DNA of 64,000 bases from Tritrichomonas musculus (Eukaryota > Parabasalia > Tritrichomonadida > Tritrichomonadidae). The stretch is taken from positions 682,001 through 746,000 of the forward strand of contig JAPFFF010000001.1 in assembly GCA_039105265.1 (NCBI GenBank), written 5' to 3'. A program made the translations under genes and the position numbers. Below the pieces are notes generated by a model, which saw nothing but the letters and a program-made list of their open reading frames with translations, was not told where the DNA came from and did no database searches. Within the stretch, counting starts at the first letter, position 1; every line of letters begins with the position of its first letter. Positions 31,291 through 40,874 of the stretch are shown here, piece by piece.

Positions 31291-31617
31291 TCATGAAGAC
31301 AACAAACGGAGATAAATGCATTCACAATGTAAATCGCCAGTAATTGCATAATTTTCCGATAAATTTTTAATCTAGTTAAAATGTGCTTTGATTCTACAAA
31401 GCGCAGTAAAGCGAGGATTCTTCACTAAATCAATTTTCTAAATTTCTTTTGTTCTCTTTTTTTTTTTTTTTCATTTTAGCCCAAAAAATCACCTTAAATT
31501 CACCATTTGTTAACCAAGAAATCCTTTATTATCAATATTTTCTATAAAAATCTATCTTTTTTTTTTATTAATCAAACAATGAAAATAAAAAAAGCGAATC
31601 TTATATATTATCAAAAT
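31291..31617. other. AT-rich region without a gene
   Basis: Only T and A runs and low-complexity frames are seen. Confidence 0.35.
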
Positions 31618-31960
31618 TTACTTCTTTTCAAAAAGTTCACTTTCCGAAAATTTGAATACTTCCCATCCAAACATATGATTTTTTACTTGTGGAGAGACAA
31701 CTATATAAAACATCTCGTTCTTCTTAAAAAGTTGTAATTTACATACAAAAAGTGAATCAATTATCGATCTCGAAAAACGAAAAATAACAACACCTGATAA
31801 TTTATAAAATTCGCCATAAATCATGGAGACTTCCATGAATGCCTCCAATTATAACAAAATCACCTTCTCACATAATAATATTCTTTTCTTTAGCAAATAT
31901 TTGTTGCCCAAAAAACTTTTCTCTTTTACATCCATCTGAGACAAGATTTTCTACAGATCA
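31618..31960 (-). pseudogene. Fragment of a PP1-type protein phosphatase gene
   Basis: On the minus strand, from about 31950 to 31800, the DNA codes SDGCKREKFFGQQIFAKEKN, a stop, and GDFVIIGGIHGSLHDLWRIL. This parallels the I-F-x-x-Q-P...I-x-G-D-I-H-G-x-x-x-D-L-L-R-I-L block of PPP-family Ser/Thr phosphatases. The first metal-binding motif GDIHG is altered to GGIHG. Frame changes follow, and the rest of the domain is not recognisable. It is a host gene relic. Confidence 0.5.
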
Positions 31961-32093
31961 GGGTATATAAAAGAATAGGCAGATAATATATAAGAAGCAC
32001 TTTTTTTCATCGCTTGATGAATTTTTTTATTCCCAAAAATATAAATCATTTACAATAGAAAAAAGGTCAATTTTTTTCACCATTATTTATTAA

Positions 32094-33188
32094 ATGAAAG
32101 ATTTCATTATCAGAAACGATACAAATCTTTTGTTTCGAAACGATCCTTTAGATGATTTAACTAATATTTTAAAAAACAAAAAAGTACTTCTTGTTTATGG
32201 CGGTGGCTCAATTCGTGAAAATGGATGTTACAATGATATTAATCAAGCTGCTTCGAGAGGAAGTGCAGAATTAATTGAATTCGGAAATGCTTCAAATAAA
32301 ATCGGCGATATTGAAAAAGGAATTGAATTATCAAAAGAAAAAAAAATTGAAATGATTATTGGAGCTGGAGGTGCAACAGTTATGGATGCCGCAAAATTCA
32401 TTTCATTTGGCCATTATCACGCAGATTACAAGCAATATATCCGAGGTAAAAACACGGCTGGAATGGGACGACTTCCATTAATCTTAATCCCAACATATCC
32501 ATCAAGTGGAACGGAACTAGGAACGTATAGTGTAGCATTTAACCCTGACACAAAAGAATTTGGTGCCATTTGCGGAATTACTGCTGATTATGCAATATTA
32601 GTTCCCAGATATTCTTTAACCCTGTCACCAGAGCTCACAACTTACACATGCCTTGTAACACTTGTTCAATTATCAATTTGCGTTCTCGGGGACAAGAATC
32701 CAATCTCCTACGACCAAGGAATCTCTGTAATAAAAAATGTCATAAAAGCATCCCACTTTTTGAAAGAAAATCCAAATCATTTGAAAGCAAGAGGTGAAAT
32801 TTTGTATGCCGCTTCAATGACAAATTCGGACTGGCTCTCTCTTGGAAAAGTGGTTGATTACGGTTTTGACATCTATGAAATTGAATTCATTGTGGCAAAT
32901 CTTTTTGGGACCACGTACCGAAAAAATCTGACAACCATTTTCCCTCGCTTTTTGAAGGCCGTATCGAAGTACCACGAGGAAGATGTGCGCTTGTATTTCA
33001 AAGAAGTATTCAATTTTGAAGGAAGCATCGATGACTCAGTGAACAAAGTAATTCAATTTTTCACTAAGCAGGGAGCCGACATGTATTTTGAAGGAAACTT
33101 GTCAAGAGAAAAGTTCTCTGAAATTCCAAACAAAGCATCACTCACTGAGGATGAAGTTTTTGACATTATTAAAAATTCAATGAAATAA
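32094..33188 (+). CDS. Iron-alcohol-dehydrogenase-fold protein lacking metal ligands
   Basis: A 364-residue protein with the layout of NAD(P)-dependent iron-containing alcohol (butanol) dehydrogenases. The N-terminal Rossmann motifs VLLVYGGGSIRENGCYNDI and IGAGGATVMDAAKFIS and the segment PTYPSSGTELG are well conserved. In the C-terminal helical domain the metal ligands are missing. The usual T-A-D-x-x-x-H helix reads YTCLVTLVQLS, and the H-x-x-E-H...H-G segment reads FDIYEIEFIVANLFGTTYRK. By alignment, all four ligands (Asp and three His) are replaced. Iron ADHs of anaerobic protists are widely held to be bacterial in origin. This copy should bind nucleotide but is unlikely to be a normal oxidoreductase. 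The frame is intact and long, so it is under some constraint. Confidence 0.85.
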   Translation: MKDFIIRNDTNLLFRNDPLDDLTNILKNKKVLLVYGGGSIRENGCYNDINQAASRGSAELIEFGNASNKIGDIEKGIELSKEKKIEMIIGAGGATVMDAAKFISFGHYHADYKQYIRGKNTAGMGRLPLILIPTYPSSGTELGTYSVAFNPDTKEFGAICGITADYAILVPRYSLTLSPELTTYTCLVTLVQLSICVLGDKNPISYDQGISVIKNVIKASHFLKENPNHLKARGEILYAASMTNSDWLSLGKVVDYGFDIYEIEFIVANLFGTTYRKNLTTIFPRFLKAVSKYHEEDVRLYFKEVFNFEGSIDDSVNKVIQFFTKQGADMYFEGNLSREKFSEIPNKASLTEDEVFDIIKNSMK

Positions 33189-33404
33189 TAAATTATTTTA
33201 TAAATATATTTTGATTCTTATCAAAAAGTTTGCGTGCCGATCAAAAAAGGCCAAATCAAATTTAAATACATTTATTATAAAATGAAATTTTTATTTACAA
33301 TTATATATTTATCAAAGCAGAAACAAAACTAAAATAAACTTTTTTTTTTTTTTTTTTAATTTTGATTACAATGTCGTAATTAATTTTTATTAATCATTTA
33401 GACT

Positions 33405-34191
33405 TCAATTTCTCGCCTTGGATAGAAGGTCAACAATTTCTCGATGATCATTCGAGCCATAAAACGATGCATATTCAATCAGTTGAATATTGCATTTATC
33501 ATTCAAAAGTTGATTTGTTTCAAAAATTGATTTTTTAATTTCGTTTTCAAGTTGCAAATTTGTTTGTTCAACAAAAATTATAAATTCTTCAATTTTGTTA
33601 TTTCGAATCAGTTCACACAAATAATCATCATTCAATCCTTCTCGTCGTTTTTCATAGAAATTGTCTTCAACTTCTTTAAATATTTTTTCAATGAATTCGC
33701 TTTTTCGTAATGATTTGTTCTTGCATGCTGTATTTTTCAATGTTTTCTTGAGTGAGAAACGGTTTGATTTCTGGCCGAAAATATTCACAATAGTTCTTTT
33801 CGACATATTTATAACTCGTAAATATTGAAAAAATGTATTCATCAATTTTCATATATTTTTCTTCAAAAAGAAAGAGAAGGATTCTCTTGTTATCTTTGAA
33901 AATTTTGAATATTTCTGAATTTGAAAAAAAAATTCGGAGATCTTGTTTGAATTGTCTTAAAACTCGCTCAATTTTAGAAATAAAATTCCGAACACGATGG
34001 TGATTGTTACAAATGCTGTCTATCAATCGTAATAATGCTTTGAATTCATATTCTTCATTAATCATTTGTTGAGCTGAGACAAGATTAATGAAATTTTCAT
34101 ATTTGTCTTCACAATCTGATTCTTCTTCAAGAAATTCTAGAAGGGAATTTTGAATACTTTTCATTTTTTCAACAAATGTTTCAGAACTCAT
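33405..34191 (-). pseudogene. DUF3447-family gene, frameshifted and truncated
   Basis: The first frame (34191-33688, 167 residues) starts MSSETFVEKMKSIQNSLLEF and contains KIFKDNKRILLFLFE, as in the other DUF3447 proteins here. Near 33700-33720 the reading continues in another frame (33845-33405) with NFYEKRREGLNDDYLCELIR, the IFETNQLLNDK segment and LIEYASFYGS. It then jumps straight to a family-type C-terminus, NDHREIVDLLSKARN, so the middle ankyrin repeats are deleted. There is one frame change plus one internal deletion. The family is parabasalid-expanded; function unknown. Confidence 0.75.
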
Positions 34192-34720
34192 TTATATAAA
34201 ATAAAAATTTGTTCTAATCAATGAAATGTGATATGAAATATTTTGAAAACCATTCATTCTTCATTATATTTCCATTTATCCATTACAAAAATAATATTAA
34301 ATATATTATTAAAACATGCTAACAATTAATAATAAATGAATGTATTCCATCAATGATTTCAATAAGTCAATCTCAAAAAAATACAATATTTTTCTTCTTA
34401 TTTTGCGTAAAAATTAATGACATATAATCATAAAATACTTATATTAATATAACATGATCATAAATCTATCAATAAGTAGATTTATAAACAATTATATTCA
34501 ATTAATCGGTTTTGATGTAAACCTTTCAATATTGAAAAAACTCATAGAATATTATGATTTAGTGAACACTACAATATTTTTTAAAAAAATAAAGAAATGA
34601 TATGAAAAAACAAATTTTTATGCTTATATATCTTTTCTTTTCATATCTAAAGTTCCATAAATGGATTTCACATATTTGAAAAGAACTACTAAAATTCAAA
34701 ATACTATTTCAGCATTGCCA
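34192..34720. other. AT-rich intergenic region
   Basis: No gene or strong repeat is seen. Confidence 0.4.
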
Positions 34721-36466
34721 TCATTGGAGTTTCTTACGAGTTTTTGGCTTGACTGTTTGTGCAAAATGACTCTTTTGTGCTGATTCAAGCAAGCTTGCCT
34801 GCTTCGGTGTTTTGGTGTCATTTTTGGATGAATTTTGTCTTGGCAAAGAGTAAGAGTGAACTGACTTGGAACCGTCTCTTGACTTGCGATTTTCTTCTCT
34901 ATCGGTTCCTATTGAATCGAGGCCTTCGAGTCCGATGTCCTTCAGCGTCACTTTCAGCTTGATTGTGTAATTGATCTTTGGGCACGGCTTTGGGCTGTTG
35001 TCTGCAGGCAGCGACTGCGTGTAGAAGATGCTCGGATCATAAGTGCTCGTGCGAACTGACTTCTTTGCTTTAGAAGAAGCGTCTGGCTGCTTCGGCGTCT
35101 CTTGATTGTGAACTGGAGTCTGCACGATCGAACTGCTTTCCTCTTTTTTAGGCTCGCTTTTATGCTGCTCTGGTTCTCGTTCTGACTCATTTGAGAGCAT
35201 GTAGACTGACGCCATCTCTTCTTCGATATTTATGGGTTCATGATCTGTTCTTGTCTGTTGTTGAGTTTTGCTTGGATGAGCTGGAATTGACTTCTTTGTG
35301 CTTGCTGATTTCAATGAATTCTCTTTTTGTGTGCGCTTTGACTTGGTGCTCTGTTTTGACTGCTCTGAAAGAACTGACTTTTCTGAGTTTTTTTCTTTCT
35401 CTGGTTCACGTTCTGACTCATTTGAGAGCATGTACACTGACGCCATCTCTTCTTCGATATTTATGGGATCATTAATCGTTCTTGTCTGTTGTTGAACTTT
35501 GCTTAGATGAGCTGGAATTGACTTCTTTATGCTTGCTGATTTCAGTGAATTCTCTTTTTGTGTGCGCTTTGACTTGGTGCTCTGTTTTGACTGCTCTGAA
35601 AGAATTGATTTTTCTGAGTTTTCTGCCTTCTCTGGTTCTCGTTCTGATTCATTTGAGAGCATGTACACTGACGCTGTCTCTTCTTCTGCATTGTAATTGT
35701 AGTGATTTGGACTTGGTTGATGTTGTGTTTTGTTTGGATGAGCTGGAATTGACTTCTTTGTGCTTGCTGATTTCAGTAAATTTTCATTTTCTGTGCGCTT
35801 TGACTTGGTGCTCTGTTTTGACTGCTCTGAAAGAACTGACTTTTCTGAGTTTTTTTCTTTCTCTGGTTCTCGTTCTGACTCATTTGAGAGCATGTACACT
35901 GACGCCATCTCTTCTTCGATATTTATGGGTTCATGATCCGTTCTTGTCTGTTGTTGAGTTTTGCTTGGATGAGCTGGAATTGACTTCTTTATGCTTGCTG
36001 ATTTCAGTGAATTTTCTTTTTTTGTGTGCTTTGACTTGGTGCTCTGTTTTGACTGCTCTGAAAGAATTGACTTTTCTGAGTTTTCAACTTTTTCTGGTTC
36101 TCGTTCTGACTCATTTGAGAGCATGTACACTGATGCTGTCTCTTCTTCTATATTATAATCGTAATTATTTGGACTTGTTCGATGCTGTATTTTTTTTGGA
36201 TGAGCTGGGATTGACTTCTTTGTATTTGCGGATATCAATGAATTATCTTTTTGCGTATGCTTTGATTTAGTACTTTGTTTTGATTGCTCTGAAAGAATTG
36301 ATTTTTCTGAATTGTTTGCTTTTTCTATTTGCTTCTCTGATTCTACTGATAGCAAATATACTGATGCAGATTCTTCTTCTATATTTTTAGGTTCATAATT
36401 GGGTTTTATTTGTTGTCGACTTTTATCAGGATGAACCAGAAGCGATTTGCTTGTATTTGAAATCAT
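34721..36466 (-). CDS. 77-residue tandem-repeat protein, Ser/Lys-rich, function unknown
   Basis: A 581-residue hydrophilic protein. About 420 residues consist of six copies of a 77-78-residue unit containing ASVYMLSNESEREPEK, NSEKSILSEQSKQSTKSK and SIPAHPSKTQQQ. The first copy is the most divergent (ASVYLLSVESEKQIEK); the inner ones are nearly identical, so the array has been homogenised recently. The C-terminal 150 residues are unique, with a short conserved-looking strand INYTIKLKVTLKDIGLEGLD. There is no signal peptide or membrane helix. The composition suggests a disordered scaffold, possibly heavily phosphorylated. I cannot name a family. Confidence 0.75.
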   Translation of the reverse strand: MISNTSKSLLVHPDKSRQQIKPNYEPKNIEEESASVYLLSVESEKQIEKANNSEKSILSEQSKQSTKSKHTQKDNSLISANTKKSIPAHPKKIQHRTSPNNYDYNIEEETASVYMLSNESEREPEKVENSEKSILSEQSKQSTKSKHTKKENSLKSASIKKSIPAHPSKTQQQTRTDHEPINIEEEMASVYMLSNESEREPEKEKNSEKSVLSEQSKQSTKSKRTENENLLKSASTKKSIPAHPNKTQHQPSPNHYNYNAEEETASVYMLSNESEREPEKAENSEKSILSEQSKQSTKSKRTQKENSLKSASIKKSIPAHLSKVQQQTRTINDPINIEEEMASVYMLSNESEREPEKEKNSEKSVLSEQSKQSTKSKRTQKENSLKSASTKKSIPAHPSKTQQQTRTDHEPINIEEEMASVYMLSNESEREPEQHKSEPKKEESSSIVQTPVHNQETPKQPDASSKAKKSVRTSTYDPSIFYTQSLPADNSPKPCPKINYTIKLKVTLKDIGLEGLDSIGTDREENRKSRDGSKSVHSYSLPRQNSSKNDTKTPKQASLLESAQKSHFAQTVKPKTRKKLQ

Positions 36467-37120
36467 TGTATTTTAAAAAATAATGAAAAAAGATTTAAAC
36501 GAATACATTTCTGAAAAATTTCAATTTTGCGTTCAAAAAATTTCTCATCAAATATTATTAATATTTTATCATATTTTAAATAAAAATTAATTTTTATTGA
36601 TAATATAATAAAATAACAAATTATTATAATTATAAATTAAAAAAATTTAAAATAATATTTTTTTAATAATGCTATTTTTAAAAAAAATTAATTTATCGTA
36701 TTTCTCTTCATAATAATGTTTTTCAATTTTTCTGAGAAATAAACGGCATTTTTTAAAAAATTATTTATGAATTCAATTTAAGAATTTGATGTATTAATGA
36801 GTTTGTGTTTAACCTATTGAATTCCATTTATGCTGCATATGCTTTTACATTGCTTTATTTTGCCAAGTATAATTACATTAATTTTTAAATCTCAGATAAG
36901 TATTATTTTTCTATGTTAATTTATAAATTTAGTTCATTTACTGTTTGAATATGACTATATGTATTAGATTGTCTGTTTTTACTGCGTGATAATGCTAATA
37001 ACCTTCTTTTTAAAATTATTTAAAATAGGTTTTCAAAAAGAAATCCCAAAGAATTCAAAATGTTTTAACCCAAACAAAGATTCTCTAGGAATTCAAATGA
37101 ATAATCAAGAAATTTGATCA
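36467..37120. other. AT-rich intergenic region
   Basis: No gene is seen. It is the 5' flank of the repeat-protein gene. Confidence 0.4.
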
Positions 37121-37126
37121 TTTCGA

Positions 37127-37479
37127 TATAAATGATTTGCCAACAAAAAGATATAAAGTCTATCTACAAATTTGTGCCATGAACGATGATAATCTTTTTT
37201 GGTCAATAGCATCATCGATTAGGAATCAAAGTTTTTTATCTTTATTATTCAAATAACCTAAACAATTTCCAATTCTTCTTTTTTACTTCACATTACATCT
37301 TCAAAAAAATCATTTCTCACTTTATTCAATGCTTTATGTAGCAAATTGAGTGAAATAATGAACAATAAAATGGTAAATCAGTTAATCAAATATAAGCTCA
37401 AGTATAAACCATGCAAACTTCTAACTGTAGATCCTGTTGATAAAATTAAGGACGAAATTGAAATCGATGATTCAGATTA
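37127..37479 (+). pseudogene. Coding relics of unknown family
   Basis: Short in-frame stretches with coding-like composition (for example FDINDLPTKRYKVYLQICAM, then MNNKMVNQLIKYKLKYKPCK before a stop at 37479) are separated by stops. I do not recognise the family. It may be the wreck of a host gene or chance. Confidence 0.25.
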
Positions 37480-37755
37480 ATACTTTAATCGTGTTTAGGA
37501 GCACCGTTTAAATTATTAAAACAATGAAATATGTAATATTTTAATTTAATATTTGACATTTCGTTTTTGCTTTGTGAAGATTAAACATTCAAAAAATGAT
37601 ATCATTAAAGAATATACCAAAATTTTGGTGGAAATATTCAAACAATGATACAAATATTAATGATGAACATTAATTGGAAGTAAAATATCACAATTTAGAT
37701 TTTTAATGTATGTATATTTGATATTTGTATCTCTAAATACCTGTTTCGGCGGTAA

Positions 37756-38777
37756 TTATTCACCAACAAAAACAGCTGATACTAGATATCCAGCAATGCA
37801 GAACGATGCACCACTCTCAATTATTGTCTCAACTGGTGTAAAAATCACTTCATCGTCATCACACCTGTCTAGCAAGAGTTCTCCATATCTGTTACCTCCA
37901 CAAGCCAAAACTTTTCCTTCTTCTGTTAGGAAGAGCGAATGATTGTAACAGGCGTAAGCTTCTTTAATTCTGTACTTCTCAATGGAAGCAACTTTTGTGA
38001 GTTTATTTGCTCTTCTGACATTTTTACTCAGGCAAAGAGGCGCGCCCAAATGATTGCATCAACAAACAGCAAAGCAATGATTATCTACGCCTGAAACTTC
38101 AATGATTTCTTTACCACGAAGTTCTTCAACTTCTTCATATGAAAGTTCATTGGATGATTCTGCTCTGAAGACTCGGCCACTCTTACTGAGTGCTGTATAA
38201 AAATTCGCGCAGCAGGCAACGCTGGCTGCTTTCTCGCCTTCTGGAAGAAAGGCTGTCTTTGCTCGATTTCCTGCTGCATACAGTATATCTTGGCCGATTG
38301 GAATGATCGATCTTTCTGTGTCAATTACGGCTGCATTGGTCTTGCCACCATAAAGAGAAACAGGTTGATTTTCAAGGTTCAAAAATTTGGAATGCATAGA
38401 AGCTCACTGATGCCGTCTGTTCTTGAAATCAGGTAAAGAATGAAATAACTGCCGCACAAAATGGAGATGAACTTACATTGATTACCACGACTGTCTTTCA
38501 TATCAATTTCTGTAGCAGCTTCCAGTTTTGAAGATGGAAGTGAATTGAGGATTACTTGACAACTATTGTCACCAATCGCATTGCCTTTCACATCTTTTGC
38601 AAGCCACGCTGCATGATCATCGCAAACCGAATAAGATAAAAGATCTGAAACTACAGTTTTTGAAGTAAGTGTTGAGCAGATAAATGGAACATCTCCCCTT
38701 TGATTGCTTGATGTTTCTCCAAGTTGAATTTTTAAAATAGATTGAAAAAGTGAGCGAATTATTTCAATTGAGAACAA
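37756..38777 (-). pseudogene. RCC1-repeat protein pseudogene
   Basis: Three consecutive minus-strand frames carry RCC1-type repeats. The first (38777-38379) holds SYSVCDDHAAWLAKDVKGNA and IGDNSCQVI. The second (38397-38059) holds PVSLYGGKTNAAVIDTERSI, DILYAAGN, NFYTALSKSGRVF and EVSGVDNHCFAVC. The third (38049-37756) holds EAYACYNHSLFLTEEGKVLA and CGGNRYGELLL. In an intact gene these would be one chain; here at least two frame breaks separate them. RCC1-like proteins of Trichomonas form a large family, related to the Ran exchange factor propeller. The copy looks recent, since the repeats remain easily readable. Confidence 0.75.
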
Positions 38778-39009
38778 TCACCAGAATTCAATTTTACAAG
38801 TTAATCATTTTTTAAAACAACTTGAAAGAGAGAAACAAAAACAGCAACAGCAAATTACACAAGATCGATTAAATAACGAATTTGAAAAAATGAATGAATC
38901 TTTTTCAATTTTGAGAAATCAAATTGATAATGAAAGAAATAATATAAGAAATGAATCCGTAAGAGATTCTAATGAAATGAAAGTGCTAATTGGTCAAAAC
39001 CATAAGTAA
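38758..39009 (+). pseudogene. Coiled-coil coding relic
   Basis: An open stretch without a credible start codes a Gln/Glu/Asn-rich coiled coil (QLEREKQKQQQQITQDRLN, then NEFEKMNESFSILRNQID) and stops at 39009. It is probably the 3' end of a lost gene. It abuts the RCC1 pseudogene, which suggests a rearrangement joint at about 38760. Confidence 0.4.
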
Positions 39010-39386
39010 TTGATTGCATTTAATACAAAAGATGTTTGAAATAATTTGAATTGATCAAGTTATTTTTCTCCAATGGTTTTGAGCTTAATTCAATGTTGAT
39101 ATCTTTGACAACAATGCTATTTCAACATTGAGGTTAAAACTGTTTTCATTTGATTAATTTTTACAACACTGGCTATCTCTGTTCGTATAAATTAATATTA
39201 TATTTTATTTAATTTCAATTTTGATTTATATTAATCAAACTTTATTTTTTTGCAAAGAATATGAAGAATATTTTAAATAACAAATGGCAGAAGTTTTTTC
39301 ATTGAATTTTTTGAATAATACTTTCAAAATTAAATGGCAGAAATTTTCGATATTCAAAAATTCAGTACGAATCCATATTATTAAAA
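39010..39386. other. AT-rich intergenic region with a short duplicated word
   Basis: AAATGGCAGAA followed by TTTTTC occurs at about 39281 and 39333. This is the 5' flank of the next gene and contains no other feature. Confidence 0.4.
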
Positions 39387-40454
39387 ATGGATGCAGATAA
39401 CGCAATCACTTTCTCAAATATTAATGAGACTATGATCGAACAACTATATAATGGAGACTGGGCAGTAGATACAGAAAAATCAGTTGAATTCTTTAAAAAT
39501 AACTATACAATTATTAAACTAGTGTCTTTTGACAAAGAGCTTGATCCATACTTGAATTGGCTTGATGATGGAAACCCATTTGCATTTGATTATCAATGGG
39601 GTAATAAATCTCGAAATCAAAACGAGAACCCAATTACTCTTATTCAACTTTGTTCGTCAAATGGAGTTCTTTTGATACAACGAAATCCAGACATAACAAC
39701 AAATAACGAAAATCTTTTAAAATTCATTACATCTCATCAATTATTTACAAAGACAACTAAAAATGATTATATTAAACTTAAGCAAACATTTGGGCAAGAT
39801 GCTTCAAAAATACAATTTGAAGATGTTACAAGAACAAGATTATTAGAGAATGGCGTAAGTGGCTCTTTCGATGAAATGGTTGACAAATTTTGTGATAATA
39901 TTCCAGCAATTAACTTTGATACCAAACGAATTCAAAGGTTATCATGGGACAAGAACCCATTAAAAAAGATTCAAGTTATTTTCGCAGGATTCAAAGTTGC
40001 AGCATTATATCAGGCAATGAAAAATTTTCCAGAGCCAAATCTTCACTATATTCCAGAAGATCCGAACGTTTCGATACCAATTCAATACATTCAAGGTATT
40101 TCTAGGTTTAAAATTCTACCTAATTTAAAATATATGCTGATCTACGACTTGAAAGAAGAGAATCCCGTAGATCTGCTTCAGATTGTTGGAAGAAAAGAAA
40201 CTTTCAACTACATCTACATGTTCACAAAGGATGGCGAAACTACTGATGAAAACGGACCGTTTGATAAGGCAATTATTGAAGTTGTGAATTTAAAAGAATT
40301 TAATAGAGCCCCGCGTGAAAAACTTTTTTTTGGAGAAAAAAAAACTTTTTCAGATATAAGTACACTTTTTCATAATATAAGTTTTTTATTTCCGAATAAG
40401 TCTGTTTTTCTGAATAAGTCTAAATTTCGGAAAAAATTATTTTATTTTAAATAA
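39387..40454 (+). CDS. DEDD-exonuclease-fold protein, catalytically degenerate, 3' end transposon-derived
   Basis: A 355-residue frame. Residues about 60-215 follow the WRN/RNase D type 3'-5' exonuclease fold: NPFAFDYQWGNKS with NPITLIQLCSSNGVLLI for Exo I, then RLSWDKNPLKKIQVIFAGFK with VAALYQAMK in place of the L-x-x-x-Q-x-x-Y-A-A-x-D-A helix of Exo III. The acidic catalytic residues are mostly replaced: Exo I has D-x-Q instead of D-x-E, and Exo III lacks its Tyr and Asp. So it is probably a nucleic-acid-binding pseudoenzyme. The last 50 residues, from RAPREKLFFGEKKTF, lie inside the Harbinger-like element that begins at about 40305, so the native C-terminus has been replaced by transposon sequence. 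Confidence 0.55.
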   Translation: MDADNAITFSNINETMIEQLYNGDWAVDTEKSVEFFKNNYTIIKLVSFDKELDPYLNWLDDGNPFAFDYQWGNKSRNQNENPITLIQLCSSNGVLLIQRNPDITTNNENLLKFITSHQLFTKTTKNDYIKLKQTFGQDASKIQFEDVTRTRLLENGVSGSFDEMVDKFCDNIPAINFDTKRIQRLSWDKNPLKKIQVIFAGFKVAALYQAMKNFPEPNLHYIPEDPNVSIPIQYIQGISRFKILPNLKYMLIYDLKEENPVDLLQIVGRKETFNYIYMFTKDGETTDENGPFDKAIIEVVNLKEFNRAPREKLFFGEKKTFSDISTLFHNISFLFPNKSVFLNKSKFRKKLFYFK

Positions 40455-40874
40455 AATTACTTATTCAAGAAAACAAATGTTATTTTCCAAAAAATTATTT
40501 ATTTAAATATGATATATATATAGAAATTTATAAATATCTAATTCTCTGAAAAAGTAGATACGATAGAGTTTTTATTACTCATATTTAGTATTAAATCCTC
40601 AATTTTTACAATTTTATAAATATATTTATAAAAATATATTTAAAAATATTCATATTTTATATTTAATATATATTATATAAATTATCAAAACTTTTTATAT
40701 ATATAAACTTTTTATATATATAAACTTTTTCATATTACTCAAATTTCTATTATAATTTTGCCAATAAATTCAATTTTGAATTTTCGCAATTTTGAATTAA
40801 ATAATTAAAACTTTTTAAATGTTTTATTTGGTGACATAATTTATATCTAAAATACTTCATTTTTATATTTCCTG

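Noticed and set aside
31115-31321. Minus-strand frame with IETLESDEHP-type repeats
   Set aside because: It is the complement of decayed BspA repeats, whose meaningful sense is the plus strand.
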